From Variovorax sp. RA8 (lineage in GTDB: Bacteria; Pseudomonadota; Gammaproteobacteria; Burkholderiales; Burkholderiaceae_C): 64,000 nt of DNA. The notes beneath the pieces were generated by a model. The model saw nothing but the letters and a program-made list of their open reading frames with translations. It was not told the origin of the DNA and made no database searches. A program made the position numbers and the translations under genes. Below, piece by piece: positions 28,337 to 38,075 of the stretch; the first letter of the stretch is position 1, and each line of letters begins with the position of its first letter. The stretch spans positions 3,596,001 to 3,660,000 of the forward strand of contig NZ_LR594662.1 of the NCBI RefSeq assembly GCF_901827175.1, written 5' to 3'.

Positions 28337-29836
28337 TCAGCTCATGTTGAAGATCACTGTCTTCTTGTGGGTGAAGTGGTCCAGCATCGCTTCCAGGGAG
28401 GCCTCGCGTCCCAGTCCCGATTGCTTGACGCCGCCATAGGACAGTCCGGGCTGGACGACGATGTTCTGGTTCACCTGCACGAAGCCGGCCTGTAGTCGCC
28501 GCGTGGCGTCCAGGGCCGTCTTCAGGTTCTGCGTCCAGATGGTCGCTGCCAGCCCGAAGTCGCTGTCGTTGGCCATCGTCAAGGCCTCTTCGTAGCTGGA
28601 GAAGCGGATCACGCAGGTCACGGGGCCGAAGATCTCCTCCCGCGCGAGGCGGGAGGTGTTGTCGAGCCCGGTGAAGATGACAGGCCGCACGAAGAGGCCC
28701 GAGCGAAGCGCTTCGCCCGCGGGCAGCTGCGAGCATTCGTGCGCCAGCGCCCCGGGCTCGGATCGGCCGCTTTCGATGTAGCCCAGGACCTTGTCGAGCT
28801 GGGGCCGCGAGATGATGGTGCCGATGTCCGTCTCCTCATGGAGCGGGTCGCCCATCTTCATCGCATCGACGCGCGCCTTGAGCATGGAGACGAACTCGTC
28901 GTGAACCTTCTCGTGCACGAGGATGCGGCTGGCCGCGGTGCAGCTCTGGCCCTGCCGGGTGAAGCGCATGCCGCTGACCGCGCCGGCGACGGCCTTGGGA
29001 AGGTCCGCGTCGTCCATCACGATCATCGGGCTCTTGCCGCCGAGTTCGAGCGTGACGGGGATCAGCTTTTCCCCGGCCGTGCGCGCGACGATGCGGCCGG
29101 TCTCGACGGAGCCGGTGAAGGTCACCTTCCCCACGCCAGGGTGCGCGACGAGCGGCGCCCCGCAGTCCGCGCCGTAGCCGGAGACGATGTTGAGCACACC
29201 CGCAGGCAGCTTCTGGTTAAGGATCTGGCACACGCGCAGAACCGCCAGCGGCGCTTCTTCTGCCGACTTCACCACGACCGTGTTGCCCGCCACCAGCGCC
29301 GGCGCGATCTTCAGCGCCATCAGCATCATGGGCGCGTTCCAGGGAATGATCACCCCCACGACACCGATCGGCTCGCGCTGCGTGAGGGTCAGCATGTCGG
29401 GGCTGAAGGGAATGGTCTCCCCCTTGAGTTCCGAGCCCAGGCCACCGTAGAACTGCAGCGCGTCGGCGACCACCGAAGCCTCCACACGGCTCTCGGTTCG
29501 CAAGGCCTTGCCTGTCTCGAGCGCGACCAGCCGGCCGAGCTCTTCCACGTGCTCGGCCAGAAGACGTGAGCATTCAGCCACGAGGGTGCCTCGCTTGCGC
29601 GCGGCCGTTGCGGCCCACGCAGGCTGGGCACTTGCTGCTGCGGCGACTGCCTGGTCCACGTCGCTTGCATCGCTATAGGCGGCATGGCCGATCTCGCGGC
29701 CGGTGGCGGGATTGACGACCGGGAAGGTGCGCCCAGAGCGCGCCTCGACCAGTACGCCGCCGATCAGGTTGTACCCGCCGATGGCGCGGGCGAGACGGTG
29801 CGGATCCGTGTCCGCATTGAGCTTCGCGTGAGTCAT
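28337..29836 (-). CDS. Aldehyde dehydrogenase
   Basis: 499 residues, full length. The catalytic pair is Glu264 in VTLELGGKSP and Cys299 in RQGQSCTAA. The IPWNAPM segment holds the oxyanion asparagine. It oxidises an aldehyde to the acid with NAD(P). The order sulfatase, aldehyde dehydrogenase, hydroxyacid dehydrogenase, receptor suggests sequential attack on one compound. Confidence 0.95.
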   Translation of the reverse strand: MTHAKLNADTDPHRLARAIGGYNLIGGVLVEARSGRTFPVVNPATGREIGHAAYSDASDVDQAVAAAASAQPAWAATAARKRGTLVAECSRLLAEHVEELGRLVALETGKALRTESRVEASVVADALQFYGGLGSELKGETIPFSPDMLTLTQREPIGVVGVIIPWNAPMMLMALKIAPALVAGNTVVVKSAEEAPLAVLRVCQILNQKLPAGVLNIVSGYGADCGAPLVAHPGVGKVTFTGSVETGRIVARTAGEKLIPVTLELGGKSPMIVMDDADLPKAVAGAVSGMRFTRQGQSCTAASRILVHEKVHDEFVSMLKARVDAMKMGDPLHEETDIGTIISRPQLDKVLGYIESGRSEPGALAHECSQLPAGEALRSGLFVRPVIFTGLDNTSRLAREEIFGPVTCVIRFSSYEEALTMANDSDFGLAATIWTQNLKTALDATRRLQAGFVQVNQNIVVQPGLSYGGVKQSGLGREASLEAMLDHFTHKKTVIFNMS

Positions 29837-29848
29837 GCTGCGCCTCCT

Positions 29849-31372
29849 TCATTTCCCTGCGGCGGCCAGTGGCGGCCAGCGCTTCTTGACCTTGATCACC
29901 CGGGCACTGCCGCGGCGCACGAACCGGCGCGTGTCGTCGGTGCTGGCCTGGTAGTCCCAGACCGGCTGCATGGCGTCGGGCAGCGAGTTGATGAACTTGC
30001 GCCTGGCCTGGCTGGCCAGAACCTGCTGCGTGATCGCCTCCGGGTCCCAGCGGGAGAGCACGCGCGCCTTGAGTTCGGCCAGGACCTGCGGTTGCTGCTG
30101 CGCGATGTCGACGAGCTCGTTGGGGTCGGCCTCCATGTCGAACAGGAGGTCGGGATGGCCGTGCGTGTACATGTACTTGTACTTGCCGCGCCGCAGCATG
30201 CAGCAGGGGCCGGTCACGCCTTCGGCGGTGTATTCGACGAACGCTTCCGCGTCGGCGCTGTCGTCGCCCGTGGCCACCAGCGGCACGAGGCTGCGGCCAT
30301 CGATCGGTTCGACCCACGCGGGCGACTTCCCATCGGTGGCGTAGTCCACGAGGGTCGGCAGCAGGTCCACGTGCGAGACCGGGTCTGCGATGCGCCGCGG
30401 CTTGGGTGCGCGGGGATCGAAGACCAGCAGGGGTACCTTGGCCGACCAGTCGAAGAACACCCGCTTGAACCACATGCCGCGTTCTCCCAGCATGTCGCCG
30501 TGGTCGGAGGTGACCACCACGATCGTGTTGTCGTCGAAGCCGGCGCGCTTGAGCGTTTCGAGCAGGCGCCCGACCTTGTCGTCGATGTAGCTGACCATCG
30601 CGTAGTAGGCGTGGCGCGCGCGGCGCACCTGCTCGTCGGTGGCGCCCTTCTCATTGAGCCCGTGGGAGTACTGGACCCACTGGCTGAGCTTGTCGCGCTC
30701 CTGCATCGGCATGTCGCCGACGATGGGCAAGTTGATTTCTTCCGGCGAGTACCGCTCGAGGTACTCCGGAGGGATGTGGTACGGCGGGTGGGGGTGGGTA
30801 TAGGACACGCACATGAAGAATGGCTGCTCGTCCTCCCGCGCGAGGTCGTACAGCCGCTGGATCGCCTTGGCCTCCACTTCCTCGTCGAAATCGAGTTGCA
30901 GGCTTCTGAAGCAGGAGCCGCTTTCATCCACCGTGCTCAGGTTGTGGCCCGGCGAGTAGAAGCTGAATTCACCTTCCGTCCAGTCCGCCACCCAGCCGAA
31001 GTCCGCGGGGTAGATGTCGGTGGTGAGCCGCTCTTCGAAGCCGTGCTTCTGGTCCGGCCCCACGAAGTGCATCTTGCCGCTGAGGATGGTCTTGTAGCCC
31101 TGCTGGGCGAGGTAGTAAGGGAGCGTGGGCGTGGCCGCCTGGAACTCGCAGGCGTTGTCGAACGCGCCGATGCGCGTCGCGAACTGGCCGGCAAGAAGCG
31201 AGAAGCGCGCCGGTGCGCACAGCGGGAAATTGCAGTAGGCATTCTCGAAAACGGCGGAGCGCTCGGCGAGCGCCTGCAGGTGAGGCGCTTTCACGACCGG
31301 GTTGCCGTGGAACGGCAGGACGGGGGCCGACAGTTGATCGGCCATGACGAACAGGATGTTGGGTTTTCGCAT
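29849..31372 (-). CDS. Sulfatase, choline-sulfatase (BetC)-like
   Basis: 507 residues. NFPLCAPARFSLLAGQ carries Cys52 of the CxPxR motif that is converted to formylglycine, and MADQLSAP supplies a metal-binding aspartate. The segment SGKMHFVGPDQKHGFEER followed by TDIYPADFGW is characteristic of BetC. It cleaves an organic sulfate ester to the alcohol and sulfate. betA/betB-like genes are not adjacent, so the substrate may be another sulfate ester. GGAGAC precedes the ATG at 31372. Confidence 0.9.
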   Translation of the reverse strand: MRKPNILFVMADQLSAPVLPFHGNPVVKAPHLQALAERSAVFENAYCNFPLCAPARFSLLAGQFATRIGAFDNACEFQAATPTLPYYLAQQGYKTILSGKMHFVGPDQKHGFEERLTTDIYPADFGWVADWTEGEFSFYSPGHNLSTVDESGSCFRSLQLDFDEEVEAKAIQRLYDLAREDEQPFFMCVSYTHPHPPYHIPPEYLERYSPEEINLPIVGDMPMQERDKLSQWVQYSHGLNEKGATDEQVRRARHAYYAMVSYIDDKVGRLLETLKRAGFDDNTIVVVTSDHGDMLGERGMWFKRVFFDWSAKVPLLVFDPRAPKPRRIADPVSHVDLLPTLVDYATDGKSPAWVEPIDGRSLVPLVATGDDSADAEAFVEYTAEGVTGPCCMLRRGKYKYMYTHGHPDLLFDMEADPNELVDIAQQQPQVLAELKARVLSRWDPEAITQQVLASQARRKFINSLPDAMQPVWDYQASTDDTRRFVRRGSARVIKVKKRWPPLAAAGK

Positions 31373-31384
31373 CGGGTCTCCTTG

Positions 31385-31418
31385 ATTGCACAATGATTGC
31401 ATTTCGGTTGTATGCAAT
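31385..31418. promoter_or_regulatory. Palindrome cluster in the sulfatase/CoA-transferase gap
   Basis: ATTGCACAAT at 31385-31394 is a partial palindrome; TTGTATGCAA at 31408-31417 is another; and ATTGCAT (31396-31402) with ATGCAAT (31412-31418) make a perfect inverted repeat. The TTGTAT half-site also lies at the GntR promoter. A GntR dimer could repress both divergent promoters here. Confidence 0.55.
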
Positions 31419-31455
31419 ATAGACTGGCCTCAGCGATATGACAAGCGGAGAAAAC

Positions 31456-32679
31456 ATGAGCGACCCAACATCCCTGCCCCTGTCCGGCGTTCGCGTCCTG
31501 GATCTCACCCGCGCGCTGGCCGGCCCCTTCTGCACCATGGTCCTCGGCGACCTCGGCGCCGATGTGGTCAAGGTCGAGCCGACCGGCGGCGACATGATCC
31601 GCAACTGGGGGCCCTTCGACCGCGGCACCAGCGCCTACTACCTGAGCGGCAACCGGAACAAGCGCGGCATCGCCGTCAACTTCCGCGACCCTGCGGCGCT
31701 GGACCTGTTGCGAGAGCTGGCGGGAAGATGCGATGTCATCGTGGAGAACTTCCGCGCCGGCGCAATGGAGGCGATGGGCCTCTCCCACGAAACGCTCGCG
31801 GCCGCGAATCCACGCCTCATCTACGCGAGCGTGACCGGCTTCGGCCGCACGGGACCGGCCAGCGGCCGCCCGGGCTTCGACCAGATTGCCCAGGGCTACT
31901 CGGGCCTGATGAGCGTCACAGGGACCGCGGAGTCCGGTCCTGTTCGCGTCGGGGTGGCCATCGGAGATCAGACCGCCGGCATGTGGTGCGCGATCGGCGT
32001 GCTCGCCGCCATTTCAGAGCGGCACGTGAGCGGCCGCGGCCGGCGGGTCGACACCTCCTTGCTGGCCGGCCTCGTCGGACTCATGAGCGTGCAGGCGCAG
32101 CGCTACCTGAGCCTCGGCGAAGTGCCGAAGCTCGCGGGGAACACCCACCCCGTCATCTCGCCGTACGGCGTGTTCGAGACAGCCGACGGCCCCTTGAACA
32201 TCGCGCCGGCGACCGCCGAGATGTGGAAGCGGCTTTGCGAGGTGCTCGAAATGCAGCAACTGGTCGGCGATCCGCGCTACGCCACCAACGCCGCGCGGAT
32301 CGAGCGGCGCCTGGAACTCAAGGAACTCATCGAGGCGAGATTGAAGGAGCGCAGCCGGGGCGAATGGACGCAAAAGCTGCTCGCCGCCGACATCCCGGCA
32401 GGCCCCATCAACGACCTTGCCGACGTCTTCGCGGATGAACAGGTGCTCCACTCGCGGCTCGTGGAGGAGGTGCAGCACGCCGAGCTCGGCGTGATCCGGC
32501 AGGTGGGCAGCCCGATCTCGTTCGATGGCCGCCTGGGCGGGTCGATCCGCCGCGCACCTCCGGTCGTGGGGGAACACACCTTCGAAGTGCTTCGGGAACA
32601 CGGCTATGCAGAGGCGGACCTCCAGGCGATGGCTCGCAAGGGGGTGATCGTGCAGCACGCACAAGGGGCCGTCGCATGA
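31456..32679 (+). CDS. CaiB/BaiF-family CoA transferase
   Basis: 407 residues of family III CoA transferase. The start LSGVRVLDLTRALAGPFCTMVLGDLGADVVKVE is the CaiB N-terminal motif, and DRGTSAYYLSGNRNKRGIAVNF contains the conserved NxxK. It activates a carboxylic acid by moving CoA from a donor such as succinyl-CoA. It overlaps the next gene by four bases (ATGA). Divergent from the sulfatase operon, so both arms are likely under one regulator. Confidence 0.94.
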   Translation: MSDPTSLPLSGVRVLDLTRALAGPFCTMVLGDLGADVVKVEPTGGDMIRNWGPFDRGTSAYYLSGNRNKRGIAVNFRDPAALDLLRELAGRCDVIVENFRAGAMEAMGLSHETLAAANPRLIYASVTGFGRTGPASGRPGFDQIAQGYSGLMSVTGTAESGPVRVGVAIGDQTAGMWCAIGVLAAISERHVSGRGRRVDTSLLAGLVGLMSVQAQRYLSLGEVPKLAGNTHPVISPYGVFETADGPLNIAPATAEMWKRLCEVLEMQQLVGDPRYATNAARIERRLELKELIEARLKERSRGEWTQKLLAADIPAGPINDLADVFADEQVLHSRLVEEVQHAELGVIRQVGSPISFDGRLGGSIRRAPPVVGEHTFEVLREHGYAEADLQAMARKGVIVQHAQGAVA

Positions 32680-33419
32680 GGGGCGACTCGGCACCCACGC
32701 TGGAGATTGCGGACTCGATGGCGATCATCACCTTGCGCCGTCCGGGGCAACACAACCGCATCGATCCGGACGACCCCGCGGTCCTGCTGAAACAGATCGA
32801 GCAAGTCCGCGCCGCGCCCTCCGTGCGGCTGCTAGTTCTGACCGGTGAAGGTGAAAAGACCTTCTGCGCCGGCTATACGCTGGGGCAGATCGGCGCACGC
32901 CTGGATCGATCTCTCGAGGAAATGCTCGATGCCTTGGAGAAGCTCAACGTTCCCACCCTATGCGCGATGAATGGCAGTGCCTATGGCGGCGGCACCGACC
33001 TGGCGCTCGCGTGCGACTTCCGGATTGGTGTGCGTGGATGCCGCCTGTTCATGCCCGCAGCGAGGTTCGGCTTGCACTACTACCCGGGCGGGCTGCGACG
33101 CTTCGTCACACGGCTGGGCTGTTCCGCAAGCAAGAAGATCTTCCTGACCGGGATGACGATGGACAGCGAAGAGTTGCTAAGGATCGGCTTCCTCACGGAG
33201 CTGGTGGAACGCGATGAGTTCCAACCGCGGATCAACACCTACCGGGACCACATTGCCCGGTGCGAGGTGGAGGCCGTCCGCTCGATGAAACGGCACATCG
33301 ACGCCATCGCGGCAGGCGATTGGAACGAGGACTCAGGCAGGTCTGCGTACCAAGCGTCCTTGTCGTCGAAGGAAACCGCGAGACGGCTGGCGAGCCTGGC
33401 GGATGCGGCAACGAAGTGA
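32676..33419 (+). CDS. Enoyl-CoA hydratase/isomerase family protein
   Basis: 247 residues of crotonase fold. The oxyanion loops are FCAGYTLGQIGA and MNGSAYGGGTDLAL; the second usual catalytic glutamate position near PAARFGLHYYPGG is not a canonical Glu, so it may be a hydrolase or lyase rather than a hydratase. Acts on the acyl-CoA formed by the CaiB-type partner, with which it is translationally coupled. Confidence 0.88.
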   Translation: MRGDSAPTLEIADSMAIITLRRPGQHNRIDPDDPAVLLKQIEQVRAAPSVRLLVLTGEGEKTFCAGYTLGQIGARLDRSLEEMLDALEKLNVPTLCAMNGSAYGGGTDLALACDFRIGVRGCRLFMPAARFGLHYYPGGLRRFVTRLGCSASKKIFLTGMTMDSEELLRIGFLTELVERDEFQPRINTYRDHIARCEVEAVRSMKRHIDAIAAGDWNEDSGRSAYQASLSSKETARRLASLADAATK

Positions 33420-33453
33420 TCTTCAAGCCTGCGTCGGAAGCGGGAGAAGCTCC

Positions 33454-34881
33454 CTAGAAGCTCTCCCAATCGCCGCCGGCAGGCACAGCCGAAGGCTTGT
33501 GCGGCGTTGCGGCGGCGATGCGCTGGACGGGCGCCTTCGCGCGCGGGGCGGCCTGGGTCGCCGGCCTGACCTGGACCGCAATCACGGCCGCGCGCACAGG
33601 CGGCGCTTCATCGTCGTCGAGCTTGAAGGTGCCGACCACCTGCGAAAGCTTCCCGGCCTGGTCCTGCAGCGAGCTTGCCGCGGCCGCCGCCTCTTCCACC
33701 AGCGCCGCGTTCTGCTGGGTCACCTGGTCCATCTGCGTGATCGCCTGGTTGATCTGCTCGATGCCTTGGGTCTGCTCGTGGCTCGCCGCGCTGATCTCGC
33801 CCACGATATCGGTCACGCGGCGGATGCTGCCCACGATCTCTTCCATCGTCTTGCCGGCTTCGCCCACCAGCGCGGTGCCGGCATCGACCTTGCCCACCGA
33901 GTCGTCGATCAGGCCCTTGATTTCCTTGGCGGCTGCAGCCGAGCGCTGCGCGAGATTGCGCACTTCCGATGCCACCACCGCGAAGCCCCGGCCCTGCTCG
34001 CCGGCCCGCGCCGCTTCCACCGCAGCGTTGAGCGCGAGGATGTTGGTCTGGAAGGCGATGCCGTCGATCACGCCGATGATGTCGACGATCTTCTTGGACG
34101 AGGCGTGGATCGAGGCCATGGTGTCCACCACCTGGTCGACTACGCTGCCGCCCTTCACCGCCACCTCGGAGGCCGAGAGCGCCAGTTGGTTCGCCTGCCG
34201 CGCGTTGTCGGCGTTCTGCTTGACGGTGGAGGTCAGCTCTTCCATCGACGCGGCCGTCTGCTCCAGCGAACTGGCCTGCTCCTCGGTGCGCGACGAGAGA
34301 TCCTGATTGCCCACGGCAATCTGCTGCGACGCGGTCACGATCGAATCGGTCGATTCCTTGATGCGGGTCACCACGTCCGTCAGCGTGTCCTCCATCTCGC
34401 CCATGCCCCGCAGCAGGCGGCCGAACTCGCCGCCGCGCTCGGTCTCGAATTCCTTGCTGAGGTCGCCGGCCGCCACGGTCTCGGCGATGAAGATGGCCTC
34501 GTCCAGCGGCCTGACGATGCTGCGCACCAGCCCGATCGTCCAGGCGATGCCCGTCGCGAGCGCGAGCAGGCCCAGGCCCAGCAGGAGCCAGCGCGCGCCG
34601 TCGATCGCCTGCTCGAGCTCGACGGCTGTCGCGCGGGCCTGCCGGCCCTGCTGTTCGGCCAGGGCCGCGAGCTGCTTCTGGACGCCTTCCGGTACCGTGG
34701 CGCCCTGCCCCAGCTGCCGGATACCGCCCTGCAGCATCTCCTGTTGTATGGCCTCGGCGCGCTCGTGGATCTCGGCCATGCCGCGCAAGCGCACCATGCC
34801 CATCGCGATCGATGCTGCCATCAACAGCAGCACGATTCCGAACCCCCATCCGAGACGGGTCGCGATCTTCATATTCCGCAT
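33454..34881 (-). CDS. Methyl-accepting chemotaxis protein
   Basis: 475 residues: two membrane helices (about 10-33 and 127-150) enclosing a short periplasmic domain, a HAMP domain near 150-200, and a signalling hairpin tip with [33 protein letters not shown]. The C-terminal DWESF pentapeptide is the tethering site for CheR/CheB. Several residues in the methylation helices are Glu/Gln pairs. The ligand is not predictable. GAGGAAC precedes the start. Confidence 0.95.
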   Translation of the reverse strand: MRNMKIATRLGWGFGIVLLLMAASIAMGMVRLRGMAEIHERAEAIQQEMLQGGIRQLGQGATVPEGVQKQLAALAEQQGRQARATAVELEQAIDGARWLLLGLGLLALATGIAWTIGLVRSIVRPLDEAIFIAETVAAGDLSKEFETERGGEFGRLLRGMGEMEDTLTDVVTRIKESTDSIVTASQQIAVGNQDLSSRTEEQASSLEQTAASMEELTSTVKQNADNARQANQLALSASEVAVKGGSVVDQVVDTMASIHASSKKIVDIIGVIDGIAFQTNILALNAAVEAARAGEQGRGFAVVASEVRNLAQRSAAAAKEIKGLIDDSVGKVDAGTALVGEAGKTMEEIVGSIRRVTDIVGEISAASHEQTQGIEQINQAITQMDQVTQQNAALVEEAAAAASSLQDQAGKLSQVVGTFKLDDDEAPPVRAAVIAVQVRPATQAAPRAKAPVQRIAAATPHKPSAVPAGGDWESF

Positions 34882-35014
34882 GCTTGTTCCTCGACGGCCG
34901 CCGATGCGGGGCCTGGTCATGAGGCTTATCGGCAGCACCCGCTGGAACTTGAGAGCCCGAGCCTAGGTGTAATCCCCCAGGAAGCTCCGGAATCGCGATT
35001 CGCCCGTGCGGCGG

Positions 35015-35233
35015 CTATCCGTCGATAGGCACGCCGCCGCCGAAGCGGACCACCCACTGGTCCCAGAGCTCCTGGTTGACGGCGGCAAAGGGGCGCTGCC
35101 AGGCGGTCAGCATTTGCAGCTGGATCTGCTGCGCCTGCATCAGGCTCTGGATGACGGCGGCCTGCCAGTCGAGCACCGGCTGGAAGCTGCCATAGGGACT
35201 GTTCGACAGATCGGCGGCGGAGGCGAGGGTCAT
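35015..35233 (-). CDS. Small hypothetical protein, tryptophan/glutamine-rich
   Basis: 72 residues (MTLASAADLSNSPYGSFQP start). The central AAVIQSLMQAQQIQLQMLTAWQRPF is amphipathic helix, and the end WDQWVVRFGGGVPIDG is rich in aromatic residues. It resembles the short helical proteins that bind polyhydroxyalkanoate granules, but I cannot assign a family. GGAGAC lies upstream of the ATG. It stands alone between the chemoreceptor and the ligase genes. Confidence 0.6.
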   Translation of the reverse strand: MTLASAADLSNSPYGSFQPVLDWQAAVIQSLMQAQQIQLQMLTAWQRPFAAVNQELWDQWVVRFGGGVPIDG

Positions 35234-35335
35234 TGGATGTCTCCAGGAAGTTCGGATTGAAAGCGGTCGCTCGCAAGGCCGCGGCGCCTTTGCGCCGGGT
35301 CGAAACATGAAGCCTAGTGGATCCCCTCTGGCCCT

Positions 35336-36802
35336 TCAAGTCGACGCGACGAGTATGCGCTGCAACTTGCCGCTGGCGCCCCGGCATTCGCGTTCGCCGC
35401 TCCGGCAGCGGATGTGCACGCCGACGGCGCCGATCCGCAGCAGGAAGGCTGACAGCGCCGCGCGCGCGCGGCGCAGGCTCGCGTCCGCCGCCTTGCCCCG
35501 CAGGCCGGTGCGAAGGAGCAGCTCGCACGGGCCCTGCTGGACCAGCTGGAAGTCGAACAGGCCGGCGTCGTCCTCCAGCACTGTGCTCACCGCCAGCGGG
35601 GGGACGCAAACGGCGCGGGCGCCCGGGCGGCCGAGCCGCAACGCATCGTCGTTGCGGCCCTCCACCTCGATCGCCGGTAAAGCGGAGCCGCAGGGGCAGG
35701 GCTCGGCATCCTGCCGCACGCGGTCCCCGAGCTCGTAGCGGATCAGCGGCTGCACGTGGTTGGCGAGGTTGGTCAGCAGCGTGCTGGCGCCGCGCTCCCC
35801 GGGCCGGACCGTGCGACCTTGCGCGTCCAACGACTCGAGGATCGCCCAGTCGCTGTTGAGATGAAGCCGCCCGTGGCGGCATTCGCTGGCCAGCGTGAGG
35901 AATTCCGAGGCGCCGTAGCTGTCGACCACGGGGCAGCCCAGCGCCTGCGCCACGAAGCCGCGCCGCGTCGCCGACAGTTCCTCGCCTCCGGTCCACATCT
36001 CTCGCGGCACCGTGTGCAGCCGGCCGGCCATGCGCTCCTCGGCCAGCAGCAGCGCCACGCTGGGATAGGTGGCGACGACGGCGGGCCGCAGGGCATCGAG
36101 CTCGGCCACCAACGCTTCGGAAGACTGCAGGAAGGAGATGCTGTGCAGGCTCAGCGAGAGCGCCGGGTTGAGACGGCGCAGGCGCTCGATCGAGACCGTG
36201 CTCGCAAAATGCCCCCCGGTGGCGCCGACGAAGGCAATGCGCTCGCCCAGCCCGAAGGGATTCATCAACCGCTCGAGCGAGCGCGCCGCTGGCCGGCGCA
36301 CGAACTCGAGCGCGTCGTAGACCGCCATCGCCTGGGCGTCCTGCACGAAGATGCCCGGCTCGCCGCTGCTGCCCGAGCTTTCCCAGACCATATAGCGTTC
36401 GGCGAAAGGGTCGGCGATGCGAGAGCGGTCGGCGGTGAAGCGGCGCAGCGCATCGAGGCGCAGCGCCGGGTCGGCGACCCAGTCGTCGAAGGCGCCCATC
36501 AGCTCGGCCTTGCGCACGACCGGCAGTTCTTCCAGCCGCACGCTGGTGGGGTCGAGCCCCTGGAACCGTCGTCGGTAGAAGGCCGATCCGCGCACGGCCG
36601 CTCGCAGAAGATCTGCCAGGCGCCGCGCCTGGCGATCGGCCAGCGCCTGGGCGCCGGCATGCGGCACCGCGGCCGCATCGAGCGCGATGCGGCTGGTGAG
36701 CCAGGGGTCGAAGGGAGGCAGCATCGCAGGCGGGAGCAGGACCCGCCATGGTGGACGCAGCCGCCCGGCTTGCCAAGGACTATCGAAATACCAGTCGAAC
36801 AC
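35336..36802 (-). CDS. PaaK/phenylacetate-CoA ligase-like AMP-forming ligase
   Basis: 488 residues from a GTG at 36802. The AMP-binding loop is ESSGSSGEPGIF, followed by YGASEF and GERGASTLLTNL, which are adenylate-forming ligase motifs in the PaaK-like subfamily. The C-terminal 90 residues are shorter than in true PaaK. It could activate an aromatic or fatty acid as its CoA thioester or an amide-like product. It lies 27 bases after the nucleotide-cyclase gene on the same strand. Confidence 0.8.
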   Translation of the reverse strand: MFDWYFDSPWQAGRLRPPWRVLLPPAMLPPFDPWLTSRIALDAAAVPHAGAQALADRQARRLADLLRAAVRGSAFYRRRFQGLDPTSVRLEELPVVRKAELMGAFDDWVADPALRLDALRRFTADRSRIADPFAERYMVWESSGSSGEPGIFVQDAQAMAVYDALEFVRRPAARSLERLMNPFGLGERIAFVGATGGHFASTVSIERLRRLNPALSLSLHSISFLQSSEALVAELDALRPAVVATYPSVALLLAEERMAGRLHTVPREMWTGGEELSATRRGFVAQALGCPVVDSYGASEFLTLASECRHGRLHLNSDWAILESLDAQGRTVRPGERGASTLLTNLANHVQPLIRYELGDRVRQDAEPCPCGSALPAIEVEGRNDDALRLGRPGARAVCVPPLAVSTVLEDDAGLFDFQLVQQGPCELLLRTGLRGKAADASLRRARAALSAFLLRIGAVGVHIRCRSGERECRGASGKLQRILVAST

Positions 36803-36829
36803 GGCAGGCGATCGGCCCGCCGCGCTGCA

Positions 36830-37777
36830 TCAGCGCGTCTCGCGCCGGGCGAGCTGCACGTTGCCGCCGGTGGTGTTGAAGGAAATGGTCGGCGCGCTGA
36901 AGTCGCTCAACGGCGCGCCCAGCCCGATTTCCCCGCTCCCGTGCAGCACGCACTCCTCGCGCCGCAGCGCGATCTCGCCGCTCGCGCCGGCAGTACCGTG
37001 GAACCGAACCCAGGTGCCGTAGGTGCTGATGTCGACCAGCACACAGCTGCCCTGCCGCGCCTCGATACGCGCATGCAGCCGCGACACGCGCGGATCGTTG
37101 ACGACGAACTGCGCCTCGTCCACGCGGCCCAGGTGGATGGGCAGCTCGGCGGCGCGGAACATCGAGCGCACGTCGAGCCACGCGAGCTCGATCTGCCCGA
37201 AGGAGGAGTCCGCCACGCGCGACGGCACGGCCAGCGTCGCCGGCATGGTGAGGAACTCGGTGACTTCGTCCTGCCAGTCGATGCGGTGCACCACCGGCAT
37301 CTCGTTCTTGCCGCGGATATTGATCGGACCGAGGCTGCGATGCCGCGCCTCGCCGCCCTGCAGCTGGTCGATGACCGACTCGGTGGCCCAGATCTGCCCC
37401 GGGCCGGCCAGGTCGCTGAGCCGGGACGCGAGGTTGACGGCGTCGCCGTAGCAGTCGCCGTCCACCTCCACCACCTCGCCGCTCGCCACGCCGATCTGCA
37501 ACTCCATGCGCAACGGGGCCGGCCAGGTTTGCAGGCGCTTCTGGTGATTCCGCTGGAGCTCGAGGACCGCCTTGGTGGCATTGATGCCGCTGGTGAATAT
37601 TGCAAACACGCCATCGCCCAGCGATTTCACGACACGGCCGCCATGCGCCTCGCAGACGCCGCCGATCCACTGGATGAGGCGGGTAACGGTTTCAGTGGCC
37701 CTGGCGTTGCCCATGGCCTCGAAAACCCGGGTGCTTCCCGTCAGGTCAGCGAAAACGACAGTGGGATGGCCGGTCAT
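36830..37777 (-). CDS. Class III adenylate/guanylate cyclase with FHA domain
   Basis: 315 residues. The N-terminal cyclase domain (about 1-170) begins TVVFADLTGSTRVFEAMG and has VKSLGDGVFAIF, giving the two metal-binding aspartates and the DGVF turn. The C-terminal FHA domain (about 210-290) has LGRVDEAQFVVNDPRVSRLHARIE, the phosphothreonine-recognition fold. A phospho-protein may thus control cyclic-nucleotide formation. The start is the ATG at 37777, without a clear ribosome site. Confidence 0.85.
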   Translation of the reverse strand: MTGHPTVVFADLTGSTRVFEAMGNARATETVTRLIQWIGGVCEAHGGRVVKSLGDGVFAIFTSGINATKAVLELQRNHQKRLQTWPAPLRMELQIGVASGEVVEVDGDCYGDAVNLASRLSDLAGPGQIWATESVIDQLQGGEARHRSLGPINIRGKNEMPVVHRIDWQDEVTEFLTMPATLAVPSRVADSSFGQIELAWLDVRSMFRAAELPIHLGRVDEAQFVVNDPRVSRLHARIEARQGSCVLVDISTYGTWVRFHGTAGASGEIALRREECVLHGSGEIGLGAPLSDFSAPTISFNTTGGNVQLARRETR

Positions 37778-38075
37778 TTGTGCAATTTTTGGTGGCTCGC
37801 GCCGAACGATTATGGCAAAGCGCCGCACGAACGCCCGAGGGGGCGTCAAATCTGACGGTTAGCACGCAAAGCTGTTGCTTTTTCATTAGGAACAAGGCTG
37901 AACATCAGGTGCACGGCGGCGAGTACAACTTAAGCATCAAATCTTCGTCCAGTGCTTGAAGATATTCGTGAAGTATGTTGTTTTTGAACATGAAATTATG
38001 CGCCCAGCCTTGTAAGACGCCATTCCTAGGCTTAACGTTGTAATCCTCTAGGCTCCTGGCACTGCCTTTCATCAC
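37778..38075. other. AT-rich divergent gap
   Basis: About 300 bases between the cyclase gene and the 38076 gene, markedly less GC-rich than its surroundings. It has CCTAGGCT and, 20 bases on, CTAGGCT as imperfect direct repeats flanking TTAACGTTGTAAT, which could hold a -10 box (TGTAAT). No coding frame resembles a protein. It may carry promoters for both genes. Confidence 0.4.

Noticed and set aside
33440..33470. GGGAG-AAG-CTCCC hairpin between convergent genes as terminator
   Set aside because: No T tract follows on either strand and the stem is short.
37900..38075. Short AT-rich stretch suggesting an inserted element
   Set aside because: No terminal repeats, transposase or target duplication; a promoter region is the simpler reading.
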